Source: Geobacillus sp. 46C-IIa (GTDB lineage Bacteria > Bacillota > Bacilli > Bacillales > Anoxybacillaceae). From it: a stretch of 64,000 nt of DNA. The stretch lies in NCBI RefSeq assembly GCF_014679505.1, contig NZ_CP061474.1:392001-456000 (forward strand), given 5' to 3'. The notes beneath the pieces are model-generated. The model saw only the letters and a program-made list of their open reading frames with translations. It had not been told where the DNA came from and searched no databases. Of this stretch, positions 16,966 through 25,717 are shown one piece after another (position 1 is the stretch's first letter; the number at the start of each line of letters is the position of its first letter). Made by a program: the position numbers and the translations under genes.

Positions 16966-16990
16966 CGGGGACAACTCCCCGTTTTTTTTT
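16966..16990 (+). terminator. Second terminator or attenuator before the D-2-hydroxyacid dehydrogenase gene
   Basis: CGGGGA and TCCCCG form a 6-bp stem with a CAAC loop, followed by nine T's. It lies only 50 bp before the next start. The 16817-16965 stretch holds more T-runs but no gene. Confidence 0.75.
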
Positions 16991-17039
16991 AGCCGGAGTT
17001 GTGATAAGATTTAGAAAAAATCGGATAGGAGGGTGTATG

Positions 17040-18014
17040 ATGACCAAACCGTACGTCTTTATTACGCGAAAACTGCCAGAGGACGTCGTTGCGCCGCTTT
17101 CGGCCATCGCTGAAGTCGAGATGTGGCCGCATGAGGACGTGGCCGTGCCGCGCGATGTGCTCGCAGAAAAAGCGAGACGGGCGGCCGCCATTTTGCCGAT
17201 GGTATCCGACCCAATCGATGAAGATGTGTTGTCCGCTTCTCTGGCGCTCAAAGTCGTCGCCAATATGGGGGTTGGCTATGACAATATTGACGTGCCGGCG
17301 GCCGCTCGGCGCGGCATTGTCGTTTGCAATACGCCCGATGTGTTGACCGATACGACGGCCGATTTGACGTTTGCGCTGCTATTGGCCGCCGCCCGGCGGT
17401 TGGTGGAAGCGGCCGAGTTTTTGAAAGAAGGAAAATGGAAAAGCTGGAGTCCGTTTTTGCTTGCTGGCGCCGATGTCCACCATAAAACGATTGGCATCGT
17501 CGGCATGGGAAACATCGGCCAAGCGGTGGCCAAGCGGGCGAAAGGGTTTGACATGAACGTGCTGTATTACAACCGCTCCCGCCGCCCGGAGGCGGAAGAG
17601 CGGCTTGGCGCCATCTACCGTCCATTTTTCGATTTGTTGGCGGAAAGCGATTTTGTCGTCTGCTTGACGCCGCTCACCTCGGAGACGCGCCATTTGTTTA
17701 ACCGCGAGGCGTTTCGGCACATGAAGCCGTCCGCTATATTCATCAACGCGGCGCGCGGTGCGGTCGTCGATGAACAGGCGCTGTATGAGGCGCTCGTTCA
17801 TGGGGAGATCGCGGCAGCCGGGCTCGATGTATTTGAAAAAGAACCGGTTGATCCCGCTCATCCACTCGTTTCGCTTCCGAACGTCGTCGCCTTGCCCCAT
17901 ATTGGCAGCGCGACACACGAAACGCGCCGTGCCATGATGACGCTCGCGCGCGACAACATCATCGCCGTGCTCGAAGGGCGGCCGCCATTGACGCCGGTGA
18001 ATCGGCCGTCATAA
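17040..18014 (+). CDS. D-2-hydroxyacid dehydrogenase (glyoxylate/hydroxypyruvate reductase type)
   Basis: A 324-residue NAD(P)-dependent dehydrogenase of the D-isomer-specific family. The Rossmann motif is GIVGMGNIGQAVAKRA; catalytic Arg lies in INAARGAVVDE, Glu in LDVFEKEPV and His in ALPHIGSAT. The N-terminal substrate domain contains NMGVGYDNIDV. Sequence favours the glyoxylate/hydroxypyruvate/2-ketogluconate reductase branch rather than SerA, since there is no ACT domain. ATG 17040 lies 7 nt after AGGAGG; an adjacent ATG at 17037 is also possible. A duplicated copy of its last bases follows the gene. Confidence 0.92.
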   Translation: MTKPYVFITRKLPEDVVAPLSAIAEVEMWPHEDVAVPRDVLAEKARRAAAILPMVSDPIDEDVLSASLALKVVANMGVGYDNIDVPAAARRGIVVCNTPDVLTDTTADLTFALLLAAARRLVEAAEFLKEGKWKSWSPFLLAGADVHHKTIGIVGMGNIGQAVAKRAKGFDMNVLYYNRSRRPEAEERLGAIYRPFFDLLAESDFVVCLTPLTSETRHLFNREAFRHMKPSAIFINAARGAVVDEQALYEALVHGEIAAAGLDVFEKEPVDPAHPLVSLPNVVALPHIGSATHETRRAMMTLARDNIIAVLEGRPPLTPVNRPS

Positions 18015-18035
18015 CTTTTCCGCGATGGGAGGCAG

Positions 18036-18058
18036 TTGACGCCGGTGAATCGGTCGTC
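18036..18058 (+). repeat. Duplicated 3' end of the dehydrogenase gene
   Basis: These 23 bases repeat 17988-18010 (start TTGACGCCGGTGAATCGG) with one mismatch, offset by 48 bp. The first copy encodes the C-terminus; the second lies just beyond the stop. Confidence 0.85.
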
Positions 18059-18071
18059 GCAAAAATTTTCA

Positions 18072-18100
18072 TTGCCAAACGGCGGATCGTCTTTTATAAT
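18072..18100 (+). promoter_or_regulatory. SigA-type promoter of the hom-thrC-thrB operon
   Basis: TTGCCA (18072-18077), a 17-bp spacer and a perfect TATAAT (18095-18100), 55 bp before the hom start. Confidence 0.85.
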
Positions 18101-18131
18101 GTCTACTATAAAAATACAAATGTCTACTGTA
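18098..18131 (+). repeat. Direct repeat AATGTCTACT downstream of the hom -10
   Basis: AATGTCTACTATA at 18098 and AATGTCTACTGTA at 18119 are 21 bp apart, two helical turns, covering the transcription start region. This is suited to binding a repressor dimer of the threonine pathway; the regulator is not identified. Confidence 0.6.
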
Positions 18132-18154
18132 CGTAAACAGAAGGGGCGGGAAGG

Positions 18155-19453
18155 ATGGAAAAGCCAATTTTTGTTGGATTGTTAGGATTAGGAACGGTCG
18201 GGAGCGGTGTGGTCAAAATTATTGAAAACCACCAAGAAAAATTGATGCACCAAGTCGGTTGTCCAGTGAAGGTGAAAAAAATCCTCGTCCGCGATGTGCA
18301 TAAACCCCGTGATGTCGCCGTCGATCCGGCGCTGCTGACGACAAGCGCCGCCGATGTGATCGACGATCCGGACGTTGACGTCATTATTGAAGTGATGGGC
18401 GGCATCGAGGAGACGAAAGAATTGTTGCTGCGGGCGCTGCGCCAAGGAAAACATGTGGTGACAGCGAACAAAGATTTAATGGCGGTGTACGGTTCTGAAT
18501 TGCTCCGGGTGGCGGCCGAACACCATTGCGATTTGTTTTACGAAGCGAGCGTCGCCGGCGGCATTCCGATTTTGCGCAGCTTAGTGGACGGGCTGGCGTC
18601 GGATCGGATCACCAAGCTGATGGGGATTGTCAACGGAACGACCAACTACATCTTAACGAAAATGTCGCAAAACGGTGCTTCGTACGAAGCGGTTCTCGCT
18701 GAAGCGCAAGCGCTCGGGTTCGCCGAAGCTGATCCGACGTCGGACGTTGAAGGGCTTGATGCGGCGCGGAAAATGGCGATTTTGGCCCGCTTAGGCTTTT
18801 CGATGGACATCGACTTGGACGATGTGCAAGTCAAAGGCATTACGCATGTGACGGAAGAAGATTTAACGTACGGGAAGCGGCTCGGTTATACGATGAAGCT
18901 CATCGGCATCGCCCAGCGCGATGGCAACAAGGTGGAAGTGAGCGTCCAGCCGACGTTCCTTCCGGATTCGCATCCACTCGCGTCCGTTCATAACGAATAC
19001 AACGCTGTCTATGTGTACGGCGAGGCGGTCGGGGAAACGATGTTTTACGGACCGGGGGCCGGCAGTTTGCCGACGGCGACGGCGGTCGTCTCCGACTTGG
19101 TCGCGGTGATGAAAAATATGCGCCTTGGCGTCAACGGCCACTACGCCGTCGCGCCGCAATATGAAAAACAATTGAAGGCGCCGGCGGAAATTTTCTCGAA
19201 ATACTTTTTGCGCATTCATGTGAAAGACCAAGTGGGGGCGTTTGCCAAAATTACGACGCTGTTTTCCAAGCGCGGGGTGAGTTTCGAGAAGATTTTACAG
19301 CTGCCGTTAAAAGAAGACGGCTTGGCGGAAATCGTCATCGTGACGCACAACGCGTCGCAGCAAGACTATGAAGAGATTTTGCAGCAGCTTGGCGATTTGG
19401 AAATCGTCGAGCGGGTGCAAAGCTCGTATCGGGTGGAAGGAGAGAAACGGTGA
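18155..19453 (+). CDS. hom: Homoserine dehydrogenase
   Basis: A 432-residue enzyme reducing aspartate semialdehyde to homoserine, the branch to threonine and methionine. It has the NAD(P) motif [15 protein letters not shown] at the N-terminus, the catalytic domain with [15 protein letters not shown] near residues 155-170 and [20 protein letters not shown], and a C-terminal ACT domain ([16 protein letters not shown] onward) for feedback control. The ATG follows GGGGCGGGAAGG. It is first in a three-gene operon, overlapping thrC by 4 nt. Confidence 0.97.
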   Translation: MEKPIFVGLLGLGTVGSGVVKIIENHQEKLMHQVGCPVKVKKILVRDVHKPRDVAVDPALLTTSAADVIDDPDVDVIIEVMGGIEETKELLLRALRQGKHVVTANKDLMAVYGSELLRVAAEHHCDLFYEASVAGGIPILRSLVDGLASDRITKLMGIVNGTTNYILTKMSQNGASYEAVLAEAQALGFAEADPTSDVEGLDAARKMAILARLGFSMDIDLDDVQVKGITHVTEEDLTYGKRLGYTMKLIGIAQRDGNKVEVSVQPTFLPDSHPLASVHNEYNAVYVYGEAVGETMFYGPGAGSLPTATAVVSDLVAVMKNMRLGVNGHYAVAPQYEKQLKAPAEIFSKYFLRIHVKDQVGAFAKITTLFSKRGVSFEKILQLPLKEDGLAEIVIVTHNASQQDYEEILQQLGDLEIVERVQSSYRVEGEKR

Positions 19454-20514
19454 TGGCATGGAAAGGGCTGCTTGACGCTTACGGTGACTTTTTGCCGCTG
19501 ACAGAAGCAACGCCAAGACTATCGCTTTGCGAAGGGAATACGCCGCTTATCCCGCTGCCGCGCCTGTCGGAAGAGCTCGGCATTACGCTGTACGTCAAGG
19601 TGGAAGGAGCGAACCCGACGGGGTCGTTTAAAGACCGCGGCATGGTGATGGCGGTGGCGAAGGCGAAAGAGGAAGGAAGCCATACGATCATTTGCGCGTC
19701 GACCGGCAATACGTCTGCTTCGGCGGCCGCGTATGCGGCGCGCGCCGGGTTGCGCTGCCTTGTCGTCATCCCGAACGGAAAAATCGCTCTTGGCAAATTG
19801 GCGCAAGCCGCCATGTACGGGGCGGACATTTTTGCGATTGACGGCAACTTTGACGAAGCGCTCAGCATGGTGCGCCGGCTGAGCGAAACGGCGCCGATTA
19901 CGCTTGTAAACTCGGTCAACCCGTACCGGATCGAAGGGCAAAAAACGGCGGCGTTTGAAGTGTGCGACCAGCTTGGGCGCGCGCCGGACGTGCTTGCCAT
20001 TCCGGTCGGCAACGCAGGCAACATTACCGCTTATTGGAAAGGGTTTAAGGAGTATCACGAAGCAAAAGGAACGGGGCTGCCGCAAATGCGCGGCTTTGAA
20101 GCGGAAGGGGCGGCGGCGATCGTCCGCAATCAAGTGATTGAGCAGCCGGAAACGATTGCGACAGCGATCCGCATCGGCAACCCGGCCAGCTGGAAAAAAG
20201 CGGTCGAGGCGGCGAACGAATCGCGCGGGAAAATCGATGAAGTGAGCGATGCGGAAATTTTAGCGGCTTACCAACGGCTCGCCCGGACGGAAGGCGTTTT
20301 TGCCGAGCCGGCGTCATGCGCCGCCATTGCCGGAGTGATCAAACAGCGCGAACGGAATGAAATCGAGCGAGGCAGCCTCGTTGTCGCCGTTCTCACCGGC
20401 AACGGCTTGAAAGATCCGGCCATTGCCTTGGAGACCGCCGCGATGGAACCGGTCGTTTTGCCGAACGATGAACAAGTGGTGCTTGAGCATTTGCAAGGGG
20501 TTGTCCGTACATGA
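19450..20514 (+). CDS. thrC: Threonine synthase
   Basis: A 354-residue PLP enzyme converting O-phosphohomoserine to threonine. The PLP lysine lies in [13 protein letters not shown] near residue 60, and the phosphate loop is [13 protein letters not shown]. It starts at GTG 19450 within the hom stop, 7 nt after AAGGAG; ATG 19453 is also possible. The short form without an N-terminal extension matches Bacillus enzymes. Its end overlaps thrB by 4 nt, indicating coupled translation. Confidence 0.96.
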   Translation: MMAWKGLLDAYGDFLPLTEATPRLSLCEGNTPLIPLPRLSEELGITLYVKVEGANPTGSFKDRGMVMAVAKAKEEGSHTIICASTGNTSASAAAYAARAGLRCLVVIPNGKIALGKLAQAAMYGADIFAIDGNFDEALSMVRRLSETAPITLVNSVNPYRIEGQKTAAFEVCDQLGRAPDVLAIPVGNAGNITAYWKGFKEYHEAKGTGLPQMRGFEAEGAAAIVRNQVIEQPETIATAIRIGNPASWKKAVEAANESRGKIDEVSDAEILAAYQRLARTEGVFAEPASCAAIAGVIKQRERNEIERGSLVVAVLTGNGLKDPAIALETAAMEPVVLPNDEQVVLEHLQGVVRT

Positions 20515-21425
20515 AAGAAGACGAGATGTTGAAGATTGTCGTTCCGGGAAGTACGGCGAACTTAGGGCCCGGCTTCGACTCGGTGGGGCTCGCCGTCTCC
20601 CGCTACTTAACGCTTGACGTCCGCCTGGCGGAGGCATGGTCGTTTACGCCAAAGACGGCGGAGGTGAGCGGCATTCCGCGCGGAACGGACAATTTAGTAT
20701 ACGAGGTAGCCAGCAAGACGGCGAACGTGCACGGCCGCCGGCTGCCGAGCTGCGCGGTGGAGGTGTACAGCGATATTCCGTTTACGCGGGGGCTCGGGAG
20801 CAGCGCGGCGGCGGTCGTCGCCGGCATCGAGCTTGCCGATGCGCTGCTTGAATTAGGATTGTCGCGCGAACAAAAGATGGAACTGGCCACCCGCTATGAA
20901 GGCCATCCGGACAATGTCGGCGCCTCGCTTTACGGCGGGCTGGTCATCGGCTGCTACCGCGAAGAGGGCGTGGATGTCGTCCATCTTCCGGAGTTGGACG
21001 TGGAGCTTGTCGCCATTATCCCCGAGTATGAATTGGAAACGAAAAAAGCGCGCGGGCACCTGCCTGAACAATGGACGAGGCAGCAGGCCGTCGAGGCGAG
21101 CGCCATCAGCAACGTCCTTGTCGCGGCGCTGCTGACGAAAAATTGGAAGCTCGCCGGGCGCATGATGGCGGCCGATTTGTTTCATCAGCCGCACCGGAAA
21201 CCGCTCGTTCCGGAATTGGGGCGGGCGGAGGCGCTCGCTCTTGAATACGGGGCGGTCGGCGCGGCGTTAAGCGGGGCGGGGCCGACGGTGCTCGTGTTTG
21301 CTGAGCCGGGGAAAGGCGAACGGCTCAAACGGCAGCTGCGCCCGCACTTCCCGGCTTGCGAAGTCACAACGCTCGCTGTCGAGCCGCACGGCAGCCGCGT
21401 TTACAAGCTGGCGCTGGAGGCATAA
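20511..21425 (+). CDS. thrB: Homoserine kinase
   Basis: A 304-residue GHMP-family kinase phosphorylating homoserine. The N-terminal [19 protein letters not shown] and the ATP loop [16 protein letters not shown] near residues 87-102 are diagnostic, as is the C-terminal [18 protein letters not shown] 20511 overlaps the thrC stop; an internal ATG at 20526 could also be used. It is last in the hom-thrC-thrB operon and is followed by a strong terminator. Confidence 0.96.
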   Translation: MKEDEMLKIVVPGSTANLGPGFDSVGLAVSRYLTLDVRLAEAWSFTPKTAEVSGIPRGTDNLVYEVASKTANVHGRRLPSCAVEVYSDIPFTRGLGSSAAAVVAGIELADALLELGLSREQKMELATRYEGHPDNVGASLYGGLVIGCYREEGVDVVHLPELDVELVAIIPEYELETKKARGHLPEQWTRQQAVEASAISNVLVAALLTKNWKLAGRMMAADLFHQPHRKPLVPELGRAEALALEYGAVGAALSGAGPTVLVFAEPGKGERLKRQLRPHFPACEVTTLAVEPHGSRVYKLALEA

Positions 21426-21461
21426 AAAAATCCGAACAGCCCTCTGCTGTTCGGATTTTTT
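21424..21461. terminator. Bidirectional terminator between thrB and yutI
   Basis: A perfect stem AATCCGAACAGC with GCTGTTCGGATT, a 5-nt loop, with A-run on the left and T-run on the right. It serves both convergent genes. Confidence 0.93.
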
Positions 21462-21464
21462 AAG

Positions 21465-21707
21465 TTAAAACACTTGCTCGACTTCGACGACGCCCGGCAC
21501 TTCCTCAAACAAGGCGCGTTCGATCCCGGCTTTTAACGTGATCGTCGAGCTCGGGCAGCTGCCGCATGCGCCAAGAAGGCGGAGTTTCACGACGCCGTCT
21601 TCCACATCGACAAGTTCGCAGTCGCCGCCGTCGCGAAGCAGGAACGGGCGGAGTTTATCTAAAACTTCTTGCACTTGTTCTTTAATTTCTTGATCCGTCA
21701 TTTCCAT
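21465..21707 (-). CDS. yutI: NifU C-terminal-like Fe-S scaffold YutI
   Basis: An 80-residue protein consisting only of the NifU C-terminal domain. The cluster-binding CxxC is in [15 protein letters not shown] near residues 45-60, and the helix [20 protein letters not shown] precedes it. Such proteins carry or transfer 4Fe-4S clusters. A GGAGTCGATGGAA-type ribosome site precedes the ATG. Nearby yutM encodes an A-type carrier and lipA a cluster-dependent enzyme, consistent with local Fe-S supply. Confidence 0.92.
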   Translation of the reverse strand: MEMTDQEIKEQVQEVLDKLRPFLLRDGGDCELVDVEDGVVKLRLLGACGSCPSSTITLKAGIERALFEEVPGVVEVEQVF

Positions 21708-21791
21708 CGACTCCTTTCCTTACTTTTTATTATAATCATGGTAGCGGAAAAAATCTAATGATAAATTTTGCTTTCGTAAAGGGTGACTATG

Positions 21792-22121
21792 ATGGCGTTC
21801 AAACCGGTTGAAATTTGTGTGTATGGAGCGGAGATCGTTTGCCCGTCGTGCGTGCAGCTGCCGTCGTCAAAAGAGACGTACGAATGGCTCGAGGCTGCGC
21901 TGCGCCGCAAATATCCAGATCAGCCGTTCCGCATGGCGTACGTCGATATTTTCCATCCGCCGGCGGATGACGAAGCAAAACGGTCGCTGGCGAAAACGAT
22001 CGTCGAGGAGGACTGGGTGTACCCGGTCGTCGTTGTGGAAGGAACAGTTGTCGCGGAAGGGAATCCGCGGCTGAAAGCCATTTATGCCGAAATGGAGAAA
22101 TACGGCTACCGTTCGTCATAG
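21792..22121 (+). CDS. yuzD: DUF1462 thioredoxin-like protein YuzD
   Basis: A 109-residue protein of the YuzD/DUF1462 family with a thioredoxin-like fold. It begins MAFKPVEICVYGAEIVCPSC, so a CxxC (CPSC) is present; PSSKETYEWLEAALRRKYP and VYPVVVVEG follow. ATG 21792 is 6 nt after AAGGGTGA, which argues against the two upstream in-frame starts. Function is unproven; a role in Fe-S or thiol chemistry is suggested only by the motif and neighbours. Confidence 0.85.
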   Translation: MAFKPVEICVYGAEIVCPSCVQLPSSKETYEWLEAALRRKYPDQPFRMAYVDIFHPPADDEAKRSLAKTIVEEDWVYPVVVVEGTVVAEGNPRLKAIYAEMEKYGYRSS

Positions 22122-22152
22122 CAGCGGCGCCGCACGGCGGGGAAAGCGAACG

Positions 22153-22176
22153 GGCGGCGGGGGATTCCCCGCCGCC
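22153..22176 (+). terminator. Strong GC hairpin after yuzD
   Basis: A perfect 10-bp stem (GGCGGCGGGG with CCCCGCCGCC) with a GATT loop lies 30 nt after yuzD. There is no T-run, so it may stabilise a 3' end rather than terminate. The rest of the gap to 22325 shows no gene. Confidence 0.5.
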
Positions 22177-22325
22177 TTCGCGATGGGTCGACCGTCTAGC
22201 CGGCTGATGAAAATCGCTGTTCCTTTTCGGCAATGATGGTTGATGGCGGCCAACATCAAGCGTTCTTAATGGGAAAAGCAGCCGCTTTGCGCCGCCTTTG
22301 CGATTCCATGCCAGCCGTGTGCGGC

Positions 22326-23396
22326 TTAATAGCCGTTATGGTATTTATACATCCAAAGAACGCCTGATTTTAGCAGGCGCGGCACCCGGCCGGTGAGCGG
22401 GCGGTCAGCGACGAGGCCGAAGCCGTGTTTTTTGCCGAGCGAACCGAGAATGCCTTTTAATTTGATCGGCGGGAATTCGCTTGGCGGCTCTTCGCCGTTC
22501 CACCGTTTTTGCAGCACTTGAGCGATTTGCTCCGCTTGCCCTTCAGCGAGCTGGGCGCTCGGCGAATGCGGCAAGCTCGCACAGTCGCCGACGACGTATG
22601 CGTTTTCATAGCCAGGGATATGGTGCTGCTTCGTCAGTATGACGCGGCCTTGTTTATCTTTTTCGACGTTTAGTTCGCGGACGACGCGGTTCGGCTGAAT
22701 GCCGGCCGTCCAGACGATGACGTCACAGGGCACTGGCTCGTCATGGTTGTACAAGACACCCGGCTCGACTTTCGTGACGTTCGAATGGCGGACGATTTCA
22801 ACGCGATGTTCGATAAACCATCCTTCGACGTAGTCGCTTAACCGTTTTGGAAACATTGGCAAAATGCGCTCACCGCGGTCAAACAGCTTAATGTGCAAAT
22901 CCGGGCGGCTTTCCGCCAGTTCGCTGGCCAGCTCCACGCCGCTTAAGCCGGCGCCGACGATGCCGACCGTTGCTTTTGGCGGCAAGTTGTTCAGCGCTTC
23001 ATAGGCGGCGCGCGCCTTGTCGATCGACTGAATGCTGTACGTGTACGCATCAGCGCCCGGCACCCCGTGGTATTTATCTTCACAGCCCAACCCGATGACA
23101 AGGTCGTCGTAACGGACGTGGCTTCCATCTTTCAGATGGACGAGCTGCTTGTCAAGGTCGATCGAGATGACTTCGCCGAACTGGTAGGTGAATTGCGGAT
23201 GTTCCGGAAACGGGACGCGAATGTGATGGTCGCTGATCGTCCCCGCAGCTAACGCGTAATATTCCGTTTTTAAACAATGGTACGGAACGCGATCAATGAG
23301 GATAATATGAATGTCGTTTGGCACTCCGTCCGGGAGAAGGCGTTGCAAAATGCGCATGTTGCCGTATCCCCCGCCAAGCAGTACGAGATGTTTCAT
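22326..23396 (-). CDS. yutJ: NDH-2-like NADH dehydrogenase YutJ
   Basis: A 356-residue FAD-dependent pyridine nucleotide-disulfide oxidoreductase of the type II NADH dehydrogenase group. The FAD motif is LVLLGGGYGNMRIL at the N-terminus, the NAD motif VGIVGAGLSGVELASELAE near residues 143-160, and the second FAD segment AYVVGDCASLP near 275. It is shorter than YumB and lacks its N-terminal details, so quinone reduction is likely but not certain. It is divergent from yuzB. Confidence 0.87.
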   Translation of the reverse strand: MKHLVLLGGGYGNMRILQRLLPDGVPNDIHIILIDRVPYHCLKTEYYALAAGTISDHHIRVPFPEHPQFTYQFGEVISIDLDKQLVHLKDGSHVRYDDLVIGLGCEDKYHGVPGADAYTYSIQSIDKARAAYEALNNLPPKATVGIVGAGLSGVELASELAESRPDLHIKLFDRGERILPMFPKRLSDYVEGWFIEHRVEIVRHSNVTKVEPGVLYNHDEPVPCDVIVWTAGIQPNRVVRELNVEKDKQGRVILTKQHHIPGYENAYVVGDCASLPHSPSAQLAEGQAEQIAQVLQKRWNGEEPPSEFPPIKLKGILGSLGKKHGFGLVADRPLTGRVPRLLKSGVLWMYKYHNGY

Positions 23397-23563
23397 GGCT
23401 AAAGTCCCCTTTTGTCCAGTTTCTCAAGCCGCCAATGCCATAAAAAAGTATAACGAAATTGTGACAAAAGAACAACAATTTTTCGTCCGACCGCTCGTGA
23501 GCATGTTCGTTGACGCCGTGCCGCAAAACCGTTACGATGGGAAGCAGGAAGGTGAACATGCCC

Positions 23564-23803
23564 ATGATCTTACCGATCATTGAGTTTTGCATCAGCAACT
23601 TAGCCAGCGGATCGTATAAAGCGATGGAAATGCTTGAAAAGGATCCGAATTTGGATATTATCGAATACAGCTGCTTAAGCTACTGCACGCGCTGCGCCCA
23701 TACGCTGTTTGCGCTCGTAAACGGCGAGTTTGTCAGCGGTGAGACGCCGGAGCAGCTTGTCGAAAATATTTACCGGCATCTCGAGGAAAACCCGATGTTT
23801 TAA
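23564..23803 (+). CDS. yuzB: DUF1450 protein YuzB
   Basis: A 79-residue protein of the YuzB/DUF1450 family: [21 protein letters not shown], then [12 protein letters not shown] with three cysteines, then [19 protein letters not shown]. The cysteine spacing suggests metal or Fe-S binding, though nothing is established. ATG 23564 is 8 nt after AAGGTGA; ATG 23558 would be only 2 nt away. It is divergent from yutJ and followed by a terminator. Confidence 0.86.
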   Translation: MILPIIEFCISNLASGSYKAMEMLEKDPNLDIIEYSCLSYCTRCAHTLFALVNGEFVSGETPEQLVENIYRHLEENPMF

Positions 23804-23813
23804 CGAAAAAAAG

Positions 23814-23843
23814 GAGGATGCCCACAAGGCGGCATCCTCTTCA
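23814..23843 (+). terminator. Terminator after yuzB
   Basis: GAGGATGCC pairs with GGCATCCTC around an 8-nt loop; the tail TTCAATG is only moderately T-rich. Confidence 0.65.
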
Positions 23844-23873
23844 ATGTATATGAAAAAACGGGGGATATTCCCA

Positions 23874-23902
23874 TTGTGTCCAAGGGGCGGTATCGTTATA
23901 CA
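23874..23902 (+). promoter_or_regulatory. SigA-type promoter of dapF
   Basis: TTGTGT (23874-23879), a 17-bp spacer and TATACA (23897-23902), 35 bp before the dapF start. Confidence 0.7.
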
Positions 23903-23936
23903 TAAGGGTGCCAAAAATTTTTAGGAGGGGCATGAC

Positions 23937-24809
23937 GTGTACTCGTTTTCGTTTACGAAAATGCATGGGTTAGGGAACAGTTATATTTACGTTGATCTGT
24001 TTCGCGAAACGCTTCCGGAAGACGAGCTGCCGGCGATCGCCCGTTGTGTTTCCGATGTCCACACCGGCATCGGTTCGGACGGCCTCATTCTCATTTGCCC
24101 GTCGGAGCAAGCACCGGTGAAAATGCGCATTTTTAACAGCGATGGCTCGGAAGGGAAAAACTGTGGCAATGGCTTGCGCTGTGTGGCAAAGTATGCGTAC
24201 GAGCACGGCATCGTCCGCGACCGCTCGTTTTTGATTGAAACGCTCTCCGGGCTCGTCGCGGCTGAAGTGGCGGCGGAAAACGGCGAGGTGACGAGCGTGA
24301 CCATCGATATGGGCAAGCCGCTCCTTCGGCGGAGCGCCATTCCGATGACCGGGCCGGAGGCGGAGCAAGTCGTCGCTGAATCGTTTGCCATTGGCGGCGG
24401 CGAGTATGAAATCACCGCTGTATCGATGGGCAACCCGCACGTCATTTTTTATGTGGATGATATTGAAAAGGCGCCGGTGACCACGCTTGGCCCGCTCGTT
24501 GAAAAGGACCCGCGCTTTCCCGAAGGAGTGAACGTCGAATTTGTCGAGGTCGTCAATGAGCGTGAGCTTCATTTCCGCGTTTGGGAGCGCGGCTCGGGCG
24601 TCACGCAGGCGTGCGGCACCGGGGCGTGCGCGGCGGTTGTCGCTTCGGTGTTAAACGGCAAAACGGCGCGCGGAGCGGAAACGGTCGTCCATCTGGCCGG
24701 CGGTGATTTGACGATCACATGGGGGCATGACGGCAACGTGCGCATGACTGGCCCGGCCGAAACGGTGTGCACCGGCGTGTATTATTACCGCAGCGGGCAG
24801 AACGGTTGA
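23937..24809 (+). CDS. dapF: Diaminopimelate epimerase
   Basis: A 290-residue PLP-independent epimerase interconverting LL- and meso-diaminopimelate for lysine and peptidoglycan synthesis. The catalytic cysteine pair lies in KNCGNGLRC near residue 73 and QACGTGACA near 224. Start is GTG 23937, 7 nt after TAGGAGGGG; a nearby ATG at 23932 is out of frame. The N-terminal [15 protein letters not shown] is typical. yutM follows 46 nt downstream on the same strand. Confidence 0.96.
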   Translation: MYSFSFTKMHGLGNSYIYVDLFRETLPEDELPAIARCVSDVHTGIGSDGLILICPSEQAPVKMRIFNSDGSEGKNCGNGLRCVAKYAYEHGIVRDRSFLIETLSGLVAAEVAAENGEVTSVTIDMGKPLLRRSAIPMTGPEAEQVVAESFAIGGGEYEITAVSMGNPHVIFYVDDIEKAPVTTLGPLVEKDPRFPEGVNVEFVEVVNERELHFRVWERGSGVTQACGTGACAAVVASVLNGKTARGAETVVHLAGGDLTITWGHDGNVRMTGPAETVCTGVYYYRSGQNG

Positions 24810-24855
24810 GCATCCGAGCGGCAAAGCGGTATACTATAGGTAAGGAGGGATTGAC

Positions 24856-25221
24856 ATGACCGAGGCGATCATTACGCTGACGGAAGCGGCAGCGTTTCAA
24901 ATTAAGGACATGATGAAGGAGCAGGAAGAGGAAAACGCCTATTTGCGCGTCGGCGTCCATGGCGGCGGCTGCAGCGGGCTGTCGTACGGCATGGGGTTTG
25001 AGCGCGAGCGGCGCGATGACGACATCGAATTGGAACAGCACGGGATTAAAATTTTGATCGACCGCGACAGCGCCCCCATTTTGCGCGGCACGGTCATCGA
25101 CTACAAACAGTCGCTTCTTGGCGGCGGGTTTACGATCAACAATCCGAACGCCATTGCGACATGCGGCTGCGGTTCGTCATTCCGCACGGCGACGAACGCC
25201 GGCACGCCGGAGCAATGTTAG
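24856..25221 (+). CDS. yutM: HesB/IscA-type Fe-S carrier YutM
   Basis: A 121-residue A-type carrier protein. The three conserved cysteines are in HGGGCSGLSYGM near residue 38 and CGCGSSF near residues 103-106. It should bind and hand over Fe or Fe-S clusters in the cytoplasm. ATG follows AAGGAGGGATTGAC. It complements the NifU-like yutI 3 kb away. Confidence 0.93.
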   Translation: MTEAIITLTEAAAFQIKDMMKEQEEENAYLRVGVHGGGCSGLSYGMGFERERRDDDIELEQHGIKILIDRDSAPILRGTVIDYKQSLLGGGFTINNPNAIATCGCGSSFRTATNAGTPEQC

Positions 25222-25281
25222 GTGTCAGGAGGGCGTGGCAAACAACTGTTTGTCAGTAAAGACCGCCAAGGGGGGATGGCA

Positions 25282-25593
25282 GTGAAAGGGCAAGTAAATG
25301 TGATTTTGGCCCTCGTTTTGGCGCTCATCGTTGCGCTGCTGGCGGTGGCGAACGTCGAAAACGTGACGATCCATTATTTGGTTGGGGAAACCCGTTTGCC
25401 GCTGATCATCGTGATTTTCGGTTCAGCCGTCCTTGGCGGGCTTGTGGTCGGCATGCTCGGTTGGTGGCGATTGTTTCATTTACAGAGGCAGCTGAAAGCC
25501 GCCAACAAGGAAAAAGAGGAGTTGGCCGCCCGTTTAGCGGAAAAAGACGGTGAACGAGAGGCGGCCGCCGACGACGAAAGCGAACACGGATGA
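25282..25593 (+). CDS. LapA-domain (DUF1049) membrane protein
   Basis: A 103-residue protein with two membrane segments (VILALVLALIVALLAVANV and LPLIIVIFGSAVLGGLVVGML) and a C-terminal coiled-coil-like, highly charged helix. This is the LapA/DUF1049 layout, found in many Firmicutes without known function. GTG 25282 lies 6 nt after AAGGGGGG; an ATG at 25276 abuts the ribosome site. It is 60 nt after yutM and may be co-transcribed. Confidence 0.8.
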   Translation: MKGQVNVILALVLALIVALLAVANVENVTIHYLVGETRLPLIIVIFGSAVLGGLVVGMLGWWRLFHLQRQLKAANKEKEELAARLAEKDGEREAAADDESEHG

Positions 25594-25601
25594 ACAAAAA
25601 A

Positions 25602-25637
25602 GAGGGTGTCTCCAAGGCGGTGAGGCGCCCTCTTTCC
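25602..25637 (+). terminator. Terminator after the LapA-domain gene
   Basis: GAGGGTGTCTC pairs with GAGGCGCCCTC using two G-U pairs, followed by TTTCCC. Moderately strong. Confidence 0.65.
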
Positions 25638-25717
25638 CGCTACATCGACTTATTCGCTTCGTTCGTAACCATTGTCTCATGTTTTTGAATGGCCCTTTTG
25701 AGTCAGCCCCTCTTTGC

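Noticed and set aside
16758..17039. A longer N-terminus for the D-2-hydroxyacid dehydrogenase
   Set aside because: The in-frame extension runs through terminator hairpins and T-runs; the family start and AGGAGG site place the start at 17040.
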